Shown piece after piece: positions 26,580 to 33,555 of a stretch of DNA of 64,000 nucleotides. The DNA is taken from assembly GCA_964434165.1 (NCBI GenBank), contig CAYSUS010000039.1:3097-67096 (forward strand). The letters are read 5' to 3'. The translations under genes and the position numbers were made by a program. The notes under the pieces were generated by a model that saw only the letters and a list, made by a program, of their open reading frames with translations, had not been told where the DNA came from and did not search any database. Origin of the DNA: CAYSUS01 sp964434165 (GTDB lineage Bacteria > Planctomycetota > Planctomycetia > Pirellulales > Thermoguttaceae). The stretch's first letter is position 1. Every line of letters begins with the position of its first letter.

Positions 26580-26583
26580 GCAA
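26555..26583 (-). promoter_or_regulatory. Predicted sigma-70-like promoter for the RHS gene
   Basis: Reading on the minus strand, TTGCCG (26583-26578) and TATACT (26560-26555) are 17 bases apart. About 76 bases separate the -10 box from the RHS ATG. The second cassette has the same -10 and spacing, with TTGGCG as -35, which supports a real promoter. Confidence 0.55.
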
Positions 26584-26798
26584 ATCCCAGTCGCGTTGAC
26601 CCACCGAAAGCGAGAGCGCGACGCACTACTTTTCGAATCACTGTCGACGGCGATGTCGTCTTCGGCGTCAAGCGGCAGAAAGCCGAGCGGCTCCAGCCGC
26701 TGAGTCGGCGCGGCGAAGAAACGCCCCTTCGAGATGTCGACACTGGCTATCAACCCGCGACGTTGCTCGCAAAACGCGAACTTCGAGTTCTGGAACTT

Positions 26799-28124
26799 CT
26801 ATTCACTCCAGCGTTCCACGTCGGCATCGTCAAGAAGCTTGAGCGTGCGGATTTTTTCACCGCTCCCCGCATCGAAAATCACAAATTCCGATCCGCCTAT
26901 GAGCAGCGTTTTGCTGTCTGGAGAAAAGCCGATCATGCCCGCTAACTCGGGAAGCTTCGCACCGGTAAGTTCCTTGCCGGAGTTTATGTCGTAGAGGCTG
27001 AGCGCTTGCTCATCCCGCTCCGACCCGCTCCAGATGATAGCCAGGCGTCTGTCGTCGGGACTCACAACCGCGGCTTGTAGCCCATAGGGGCCTTTTTCGG
27101 CTTCGGCCATCACCTTGCCGGAAACGATGTCCCAAATCTGGATCGCTTCATCACGCCCGATCACGGCAACCTTACTTCCGTCGTGTGTCCACGCGAAGCC
27201 GCTCACCCGCTTCAGGCCATGCGGCAGGCTGTAAACGGCGCGACCGGACTTGATGTCTATAACGCGGAACTTCTCTCTATCGACAAATGCCAAAGTCCCG
27301 GCGGAAGTGTATTGACACTCGCTTCGCCCACTGAATGTATTCCCTGCATCGATTCTTGCAATCTCACGCCCGTCATCCGTTTCGTAGAGCACGACGGTCG
27401 TGCCGCCGAGCTTGACAAAATTACGCCCGTCGGGTGAAAAGTGCAAAGTGTCCCTGCCAGGACCACTATATTCGTCGAGATTTGCTTTGACGAGTTGACG
27501 GCCTGTGTGTGTATCCCAGACAGCAGCGTTGTCGAAGCGGTTCACTGGAACAGTGGATTTATGCCGCCTTACTTCTCCCGTTTCTGGGTTGGTATATTCG
27601 TAAGTGGCTTCGTGCTTGTCGAGCCGTTGGGTAAACGTACTAAATCGTTTTCCATCTGGGCTGAACTCTCCGGCCACTTCGTCTCGGAAAACATCCCGCT
27701 TCCGGCCGATTCCCAGGTTCCATAGAATCGTGCTTGTATCTTTCGACTTCACCCCTGGTAGTGTCGGTCCAGATCCGATCCACGAGCTACTGAGGGCATG
27801 GTGACCATCGGGGCTGAACTGGACCACGTAAATCCGCTCGTTGTGTCCTTTCATCCTGTGAAGCACCTTGCCGGTCGTCGCGTCCCACAGGCAGATGTCA
27901 TAGCCGATGTGTCCGAGAATCCGCGTGCCATCGTAGTCCCAACCGCGAGTCGGTCGTTCAATGCTCGCCTTCCATTGCGACGGATCGTTCGACACCGGCT
28001 CGCCCGCCACGGCCTGGCTAAGCGGGCTAAGGCACAAGATCAATGAAATAAGGTGCAAGGCTCCGAACCGCCTTGGAAACGCCCTTCCGCTTCTATTGCG
28101 GCGAGCTAGTTTGCGTTTAGCCAT
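26799..28124 (-). CDS. Exported WD40-repeat protein (putative partner of the second effector)
   Basis: A 441-residue protein. A basic N-terminus and hydrophobic segment (ALHLISLILCLSPLSQAVAG, about 22-41) form a signal peptide. WD40-type blades follow (YDICLWDATTGKVLHRMKGH, DNAAVWDTHTGRQLV, EAIQIWDIVSGKVMAEA, QALSLYDINSGKEL), about seven in all. WD40 propellers bind proteins. ATG 28124 lies 19 bases inside the end of the effector gene, with GAGGAAC ten bases before it, so translation is coupled to the effector. The arrangement matches the HEAT-repeat gene behind the RHS gene, suggesting a cognate binding or immunity protein. A longer frame upstream lacks a ribosome-binding site. Confidence 0.78.
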   Translation of the reverse strand: MAKRKLARRNRSGRAFPRRFGALHLISLILCLSPLSQAVAGEPVSNDPSQWKASIERPTRGWDYDGTRILGHIGYDICLWDATTGKVLHRMKGHNERIYVVQFSPDGHHALSSSWIGSGPTLPGVKSKDTSTILWNLGIGRKRDVFRDEVAGEFSPDGKRFSTFTQRLDKHEATYEYTNPETGEVRRHKSTVPVNRFDNAAVWDTHTGRQLVKANLDEYSGPGRDTLHFSPDGRNFVKLGGTTVVLYETDDGREIARIDAGNTFSGRSECQYTSAGTLAFVDREKFRVIDIKSGRAVYSLPHGLKRVSGFAWTHDGSKVAVIGRDEAIQIWDIVSGKVMAEAEKGPYGLQAAVVSPDDRRLAIIWSGSERDEQALSLYDINSGKELTGAKLPELAGMIGFSPDSKTLLIGGSEFVIFDAGSGEKIRTLKLLDDADVERWSE

Positions 28125-29323
28125 TTTATCAGTTCCTCGAGTTGGAATTTCATCGCCGTTGTCGCATTCGCCACGGTGATTCCATAATCCACATGCGTGT
28201 GCCACCCAGCTTTGCAGGAAGCCGCCGAAGCGTCGTACCAAACGGCATGATACCCCGCGAAAGCCGACACATAATTGTCCGGGGCAATGCCCTGAAACTC
28301 TGCGTCTTGTTTTGCTTTCAAAGCGGCTGGAGCGAACTCTGTGTTCAGTTTTGCGATGATTGCTTGTTGTATATCATCAACGTCGCCTGTGATTGCGCGG
28401 CCGACCTTGGCCCCAGCAACTGGGTCTGCAGCTCTTGTAGCGTCTGGCGGATCGCCTGCCTTTGGGCCGTGACCGGCGTTAGGACCCCAGAGCTTGGCCG
28501 GATCAATATCGCTGCCACCGATATATGGTGGTCGACCTGTATTCCAGGGCAAGAGCAACCAACCAAGCCGCGCCAAGTTCTTCGCCCCAATTTCTAGAAC
28601 CCACTCTTTCGTGGCGTCGTTTCTGCTTGTCGTCATGACGGCGATGGGCGTGTACTTGTCCATCAACTTCCAAAACGTGTAGGACGTCAACAAATAGTCG
28701 ACCTGCCAGAACCCCATTCCCCCTTTCCAGTCTTTGTTCACACCAGGCGTATAGCCTCCTTGACCAGGGAATTCGGTTGCTATCGTTACTATCGTGTAGC
28801 CTGTGTCTTCGTAGTCGTCGATGATGTACTCACCCAGCGTCCCTCTCTTCGTCGACTTGAACTGCTTTAGCATTCCATCGGGCTGTTCAATGTTCGTCGG
28901 CGGCCAGTAGCCACTGATAAAGATCGTTCCTTTCGAACTCGGAGGGCCCGAAGAGCTGGGGGCGGAAGATGATTGGCCACTCGAGGAGGGTCCACTTGAT
29001 GACGGCCCCGAACTGCTCGGTCCCAAAGACGACGAACTGCCCGACGACGGGCCGCTGGACGAAGAACCTGAACTGCTCGGGCCCGACGAAGATGAACCGC
29101 TGGACGAAGGAGCGCTCGACGAAGACGAACTCGAATCGGGAGGGCCTGACGATGAGGAGCTTGAACTACTGGAGGAAGACGAGCTTGAACTGCTCGAAGA
29201 AGATGAACTCGACGCATCCGAGCTTGACCCCGAGGACGAACCGCTCGACGAGGATTCCCAATAGCTGGAACTCGAGGAGTTTTCCCCACCGGAGGAACTG
29301 GGATCGGGCATACTGGATGACAT
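28106..29323 (-). CDS. Poly-serine effector with peptidase C15 (pyroglutamyl peptidase)-like domain
   Basis: A 405-residue protein. Residues 1-130 are a Ser/Gly/Pro tract beginning SSSMPDPSSSGGEN, near-identical to the RHS N-terminus. The remaining 275 residues form one globular domain. Several spots recall pyroglutamyl peptidase: TIFISGYWPPTN near 133, TTSRNDATKEWVLEIGAKN (compare the catalytic-Glu region E-x-x-A-x-N), NYVSAFAGYHAVWY (compare SxxAGxYVCN) and AGWHTHVDYG (compare GFIHVP). The catalytic cysteine position appears replaced, so it may be inactive or use different chemistry; the resemblance itself is weak. There is no RHS core. The gene is followed, with overlap, by the WD40 protein. 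Confidence 0.6.
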   Translation of the reverse strand: MSSSMPDPSSSGGENSSSSSYWESSSSGSSSGSSSDASSSSSSSSSSSSSSSSSSSSSSGPPDSSSSSSSAPSSSGSSSSGPSSSGSSSSGPSSGSSSSLGPSSSGPSSSGPSSSGQSSSAPSSSGPPSSKGTIFISGYWPPTNIEQPDGMLKQFKSTKRGTLGEYIIDDYEDTGYTIVTIATEFPGQGGYTPGVNKDWKGGMGFWQVDYLLTSYTFWKLMDKYTPIAVMTTSRNDATKEWVLEIGAKNLARLGWLLLPWNTGRPPYIGGSDIDPAKLWGPNAGHGPKAGDPPDATRAADPVAGAKVGRAITGDVDDIQQAIIAKLNTEFAPAALKAKQDAEFQGIAPDNYVSAFAGYHAVWYDASAASCKAGWHTHVDYGITVANATTAMKFQLEELIKWLNAN

Positions 29324-29424
29324 CAACTCGCCCCTATGGATCAGACAAACACGGCACTCCGAACGGAGGATGGCGAAACACAATTCGGCGATTCTCACGA
29401 GTATAGCGATTCCCGCAAGACGCG
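29053..29424 (-). repeat. Effector leader repeat, copy B
   Basis: Second copy of the promoter, leader and poly-serine block. It is identical to copy A over 29256-29424 (169 bases) and similar to about 29053. The edge at 29424 falls inside the predicted -35 box, beyond which the flanks differ. Confidence 0.88.
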
Positions 29425-29594
29425 CCAAACCGAATGTTTGAGTTGTCTTCGTACCTTTCGCAGTCCGTCGGCGGGTTATTTTTCGAACCGCCATCGGTGA
29501 GGTTCTTCGCGAGCTTGCCAATATCCCGGCCACCGACACCAGTTTCCTGCCCGGACGGCAACTCACGCAGCCGATCCTGAAGGACGGTCGGCAT
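29334..29594 (-). CDS. Small protein, C-terminus encoded by the effector leader
   Basis: Eighty-six residues beginning MPTVLQDRLRELPSGQE. A strong GGAGG lies eight bases before ATG 29594, and the gene starts 37 bases after the glycosyltransferase stop, so it looks like the last gene of the phage-type operon. Its final third (SCGNRYTRENRRIVFR and on) is read from the duplicated leader and promoter of the effector cassette. The natural 3' end was therefore probably replaced when the cassette arrived. No recognisable domain. It may be a broken gene. Confidence 0.45.
   Translation of the reverse strand: MPTVLQDRLRELPSGQETGVGGRDIGKLAKNLTDGGSKNNPPTDCERYEDNSNIRFGASCGNRYTRENRRIVFRHPPFGVPCLSDP
29400..29428 (-). 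promoter_or_regulatory. Predicted sigma-70-like promoter for the second effector
   Basis: On the minus strand TTGGCG (29428-29423) and TATACT (29405-29400) are separated by 17 bases. The TATACT box is 76 bases before ATG 29323. Same geometry as copy A. Confidence 0.55.
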
Positions 29595-29631
29595 CACGTC
29601 ACCTCCCAGTTCGATTTAGGCTTCGGACTCT

Positions 29632-31323
29632 TCATCGGACAGTCGCATGCTCATCGTCCGCGCGGACAGAAACGGGAACGACCGATTCGATTGGGTTCGC
29701 CCTGGCGATCTCCAGCGCTGCGATCACCCGCTCCACGATTCTCGCTGTGCTGAAGCTCTCGGCCGCCGCGGCCCTTACATCGCGGCGATCCATGTCTTGG
29801 GCCTGTGACAAGGTTTCAAGATAACCGCGAAGCGCGGCCTCGTCGTCGGCGTTGACGACGCACTGGCGGCCCGGCGGCAGTCGCGCGACGAACTGCCCCG
29901 TCCGGTCAGGTTCGATCAGCGAAGCGCCGGTGCGCACGCCGACTGCGGGACATCCGGCCAGCAGAATTTCCTGAAGCGCCAGCGGGCCGTGGTCGTCGTC
30001 GGCCAGGTAAGCGCATACTCGCGAGCGACGAGCCGCCTCAAACAACTGCTCACGCCGATAGTTGCCGTAATGAATCTGCACGTGGCGCGGAAAGAGGTCC
30101 GCCAGATGCTCGAGCAATTGCGGCCGATTGCCATTCTTGGCGTAGATCAACAGATCGTACTCGTCCGGCAGCGGCTCGCCGGGCCACGGATCGATGGGGT
30201 AGGGCCAGAGCGCGATCGTCGACTGATTGGCGGGACCGCGGTGTTTTGCAATCAGGTCACGGTACCAGGGGCTATGGCAAAACATGGCCCGGCAGTGGGC
30301 GGCATCCAAGAGGCCGCATTCTTCGTGGTCGATACGCGGCCTGCCCGAATGGGTAAACAGCATATTCGGACCCTGGACGAACGGCTGTCCCTCCGAGTCC
30401 CACCAGACGGCATAGCGCCGGTCGTCCCAATGCCAGAACCAGGCCAATGCGCCGCGGCTGGCCGGCAGCGACTTGATGGAAAGCCAGTCGAGACCCTCGG
30501 CGATTCGCTGGCGGAGCGCCTTTTGCAGTCCGTACATTCCGTTGGTGGGGCCGTTTCGCCCCGGCGCGGTGACGGGTCCGATCAACTCGACGGGAAGCTT
30601 GCCGTCTCGCGGAGCGACATGCGGCGCGAAGCCATAACGCCGCGTTACAGGGAGTTTTTCATACTCGCGGGGCCAAGCCGGACGGACCACGGCTTTTTCC
30701 ACCTTCTTGCTACCCAGAGACTGATAGCCGCGGTCGTCCAGGTAACTGACGTGATAGCTGTTGTTGTAAACCCGGTAGATATAGAATGGCGAAGCCAAGG
30801 CGCACGGATCAAACTGCGTCGCGCCGGCCTCGTTCAGCCGGCCGGCGAGTTCCTGATCCTCGCCGTTGTTGTGCGGCCCGTAGCCGCGCACCCGATTAAA
30901 GATCTCACGCCGCAGGGCCCAGCCGCCGTGATACAGCCCACCGGTATCGTGTTCCTTCAGCCCGTCGCGGTGTTCCATGAGCACCAGACCCGGTTGCGAC
31001 CAATCCGCCCGTCGCAGGGCCTCGGCCTGCGTCTTGAACCAGTGCGGCAAATAGATGTCGTCGTCATCGGCCACCAGGAATCCTTCGGCATCCGGCGAAG
31101 CCAGCGCCGCACAGGCGTTTCGCTTTTCACCAAGGGTCCGAAAGCGACTCGGGATCGAGATAATTCGCCAGCCTTCGCCTTCTTGGTTCTCGTATTGCCC
31201 CGCATCGTCGAGGACGATCAACTCGCGAAGCTTGAGCGGGTAGTCCTGCCGTTGGAACGATTCAATCAACTGCCCCAGCAGGTGCGGTCGATGATAGGTG
31301 CAGCACAGCGCGGCGAGTTTCAT
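29632..31323 (-). CDS. Two-domain glycosyltransferase (GT2 + GT4-like)
   Basis: A 563-residue protein. The N-terminal 230 residues are a GT2 domain: LAALCCTYHRPHLLGQLIES at the start, LRELIVLDDAG near 35, and FLVADDDDIYLPHWF near 85 holding the DxD-type metal motif. HGGWALRREIF and NNGEDQELAGRL follow near 135-160. The C-terminal half resembles a GT-B/GT4 domain: YDLLIYAKNGNRPQLLEHL near 385 and LALQEILLAGCPAVGVRTG near 455. It starts inside the preceding gene's stop (ATGA). Glycosyltransferases are uncommon in tail modules; here they follow a serine-rich structural gene. Acceptor unknown. Confidence 0.82.
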   Translation of the reverse strand: MKLAALCCTYHRPHLLGQLIESFQRQDYPLKLRELIVLDDAGQYENQEGEGWRIISIPSRFRTLGEKRNACAALASPDAEGFLVADDDDIYLPHWFKTQAEALRRADWSQPGLVLMEHRDGLKEHDTGGLYHGGWALRREIFNRVRGYGPHNNGEDQELAGRLNEAGATQFDPCALASPFYIYRVYNNSYHVSYLDDRGYQSLGSKKVEKAVVRPAWPREYEKLPVTRRYGFAPHVAPRDGKLPVELIGPVTAPGRNGPTNGMYGLQKALRQRIAEGLDWLSIKSLPASRGALAWFWHWDDRRYAVWWDSEGQPFVQGPNMLFTHSGRPRIDHEECGLLDAAHCRAMFCHSPWYRDLIAKHRGPANQSTIALWPYPIDPWPGEPLPDEYDLLIYAKNGNRPQLLEHLADLFPRHVQIHYGNYRREQLFEAARRSRVCAYLADDDHGPLALQEILLAGCPAVGVRTGASLIEPDRTGQFVARLPPGRQCVVNADDEAALRGYLETLSQAQDMDRRDVRAAAAESFSTARIVERVIAALEIARANPIESVVPVSVRADDEHATVR

Positions 31324-32453
31324 GGAGCCTCCGAAACCATTTGATCCCTGAGTATGTCGGGCGGCGCAAGAATCCGTCCCTGGCGGTTGAAGTCTGTCGG
31401 CTGCGTTGGAGCGACAATCACCTGCGTCAGCTTCAGCTGTTCGGCAATGGCGTCAGCGAGCCGAGCATCGCCAGGGCGTTCGGTGTCATCGCAAACGAAG
31501 ATCGTTCGTTCGTGAGCCAGCTTTCGAATGTGCGGCAAGATTCCCAAGCGTCCACCACAGTCGGCCGGAGGACCATCGATGAGAATCAGATCGAATGGCC
31601 CTTGAGGCTGCCAGTCATACCAAGGAGGGTCGCCGACCAACCGGCAAAGATGGACCTCGGGCGTGGGCGCCGCGAATCGTTCGTCGTGCTCCAGGGCAAG
31701 ATGGTCACAGCCCGACGAGACAAACAACTGCGAGGAAAGTCCCGAACCGCACTCGAGCGTTCGCATGCCAGGGCGCAGCAGTCGTTGCAGATGCTTTGCC
31801 AGCGTGGGGCCGATGGTCCAGGCAGAGTAAGCGGCTGCGGAAGGCGATTCGCCGATGAAATCGCTGGCCTCACGGAGATCGGTCACGAGGTTGTCTCCCA
31901 GCGCCGAGTTCTTCAGTCCGATGTGCTGGGCCAAGCTGGGCGTGTGATACCAGCAGTCGAGGCCCGCACCGACCGCCCAACGGCCCACGATGGCATCAAC
32001 GCGACTGAATGACTCGACGTCCGATAGCTCCACGAGCATGCGCTTTGCCGTTGCTGGCGGAATGACCCAGCACTGTGCCGCCACCAAATGCCAACCATGA
32101 TTCTCGCAGTGCCAGCCGGCCGAGTTGCGGCGATAGGCTCCCGGACAAAACGGAGAACAGAGCGCCGACTGTTCAGAAGGCCAGAGCGTTTCTTCCAGGT
32201 AACTCCGCAGATCTCGACAGAAGATCACGTCGTCCTGCACCGTCACGTAAGCCGTTGCGTCAGGATGCGCGTCGACGAGACGGCTGAGGGCCGCCAGCCA
32301 AGTGGGCCAGGAACCGGCCTGGGATACATCTTCCACCACCAGCGGATTGGCAAAACCTGCCGCGGCCAAGCTGGCAAGCGTCCGCTTGAGTGTGCTCCGC
32401 GGCCGGGGAGCGGTCGTTACGGCAACAGCCCAGCGCCAAGTAGCGATCATCAT
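31320..32453 (-). CDS. Bifunctional protein: GT-A-like domain + SAM methyltransferase-like domain
   Basis: A 377-residue protein. The first 190 residues look like a GT2-type domain (WAVAVTTAPRPRSTLKRTLASL, then YVTVQDDVIFCRDLRSYL with a DD metal motif, HLVAAQCWVIP). The second part resembles a class I SAM-dependent methyltransferase: GMRTLECGSGLSSQLF near 230, LALEHDERFA near 252, FDLILIDGPP near 290. ATG 32453 overlaps the previous stop (ATGATGA) and follows GGGAGGC. The set of three overlapping genes suggests a single glycan-assembly or modification pathway. Confidence 0.68.
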   Translation of the reverse strand: MMIATWRWAVAVTTAPRPRSTLKRTLASLAAAGFANPLVVEDVSQAGSWPTWLAALSRLVDAHPDATAYVTVQDDVIFCRDLRSYLEETLWPSEQSALCSPFCPGAYRRNSAGWHCENHGWHLVAAQCWVIPPATAKRMLVELSDVESFSRVDAIVGRWAVGAGLDCWYHTPSLAQHIGLKNSALGDNLVTDLREASDFIGESPSAAAYSAWTIGPTLAKHLQRLLRPGMRTLECGSGLSSQLFVSSGCDHLALEHDERFAAPTPEVHLCRLVGDPPWYDWQPQGPFDLILIDGPPADCGGRLGILPHIRKLAHERTIFVCDDTERPGDARLADAIAEQLKLTQVIVAPTQPTDFNRQGRILAPPDILRDQMVSEAP

Positions 32454-33502
32454 GCCGCCTCCCTCGCCGCATCGGCCACAGATTCGAACAAAGCACGCCA
32501 GCCCGCCCAGACCTTCTCGGCATTGGCGAAATCGTCCACCAGCCGCCGGTGCGCCGCCGTAATGACCCGCATTCGCAAGTCCTCGTCGTAAGCGAGCATG
32601 GCCGTGTAATGGGCAAGCTCCTCGTCGCAGCTGCCGAGAAAACCAGTGACGCCGTGCTCGATCATCTCGCGCCAACCCCATTCGTTCTGGGCGACGATCG
32701 GCACGCCGGCTGCCATTGCCTCCAGTCCGGCACGCGGCCAGTTCTCCCGCGCGCCGCCATTGACCGGCAAGAGGCAATGTAGCGTGGCGAAGAACTGCTG
32801 CACCGGAATCGCCATCGGCTTGAGGCAATCGGCCCACGGCGGGGGCTCGCCGAGTTTCTGATGCGTACGGTCGTCCATGCCGAGCATCAGCGCCCGCTTG
32901 CCCGCGTATTGGATGCGGTTATAGATTGGCCAGGTGTTACTCGACCATTTATCGAGATCGGGTCGGGCCACGCGGCCGACGACGAACGTTTCATCCTTGC
33001 CGTGCGGACGGGGGCGCAGCTCCCATTCATCAAGGTCGAACGCGCCGCGAATGAGGTGGCCGGTCGACGGCTCGTAGCCGTATTCCGCCAATTGCGGTTC
33101 GATTTCTTGCCGCTGGAAATCCGACTGGAACACCAGTGCGTCGGGGAGTCCGTGCTCGGCGAAGCAGTTCTTTTCGTGATCGAACAGGAACGTCATGCAG
33201 TTGACCCACACCAGCGGGCAACCGAGGGCGCGGAAGCGATGCGCGTGGGCGGTGAACTGGTGATTGCACATGCCCACCACCGGCGAACCGGGGAGCGCAT
33301 CGATGCTCTCTAGCTCGGCCGGAGCTACCGAGTGCGTAATGCAGCCCAGCGCATCGAGCCGCTTTCGCCAGGCGACGTCGCCGCCCCAGGTAGGAATCAA
33401 ATGCACCTCGACCCCTTGCGAGCACCAGAGCTTGATCGTGTGCCAAGCCTCGGTGTTCGCCCCGCCCATCTCGCCTGGATAGCCGATAAGAAATACACGC
33501 AT
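32450..33502 (-). CDS. GT4-family glycosyltransferase
   Basis: A 350-residue GT-B-type protein. It begins MRVFLIGYPGEMGGANTE, a normal donor-clan start. The C-terminal E-x7-E-like segment is NWPRAGLEAMAAGVPIVAQNEWGWREMIEHGVTGFL near 265-300, the nucleotide-sugar binding region. ATG 33502 has AGGAGG eight bases upstream; the longer frame lacks this. It overlaps the next gene. First of three glycosyltransferase-type genes after the poly-serine structural gene. Confidence 0.82.
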   Translation of the reverse strand: MRVFLIGYPGEMGGANTEAWHTIKLWCSQGVEVHLIPTWGGDVAWRKRLDALGCITHSVAPAELESIDALPGSPVVGMCNHQFTAHAHRFRALGCPLVWVNCMTFLFDHEKNCFAEHGLPDALVFQSDFQRQEIEPQLAEYGYEPSTGHLIRGAFDLDEWELRPRPHGKDETFVVGRVARPDLDKWSSNTWPIYNRIQYAGKRALMLGMDDRTHQKLGEPPPWADCLKPMAIPVQQFFATLHCLLPVNGGARENWPRAGLEAMAAGVPIVAQNEWGWREMIEHGVTGFLGSCDEELAHYTAMLAYDEDLRMRVITAAHRRLVDDFANAEKVWAGWRALFESVADAAREAA

Positions 33503-33555
33503 GAGCCACGCCTCCTGAAACAGCATGATTGGTTTATTGACATGATAACACTTGA

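Noticed and set aside
20038..29323. Type VI secretion cluster
   Set aside because: RHS proteins often travel with VgrG/PAAR, but no VgrG, PAAR, sheath or ClpV gene is visible.
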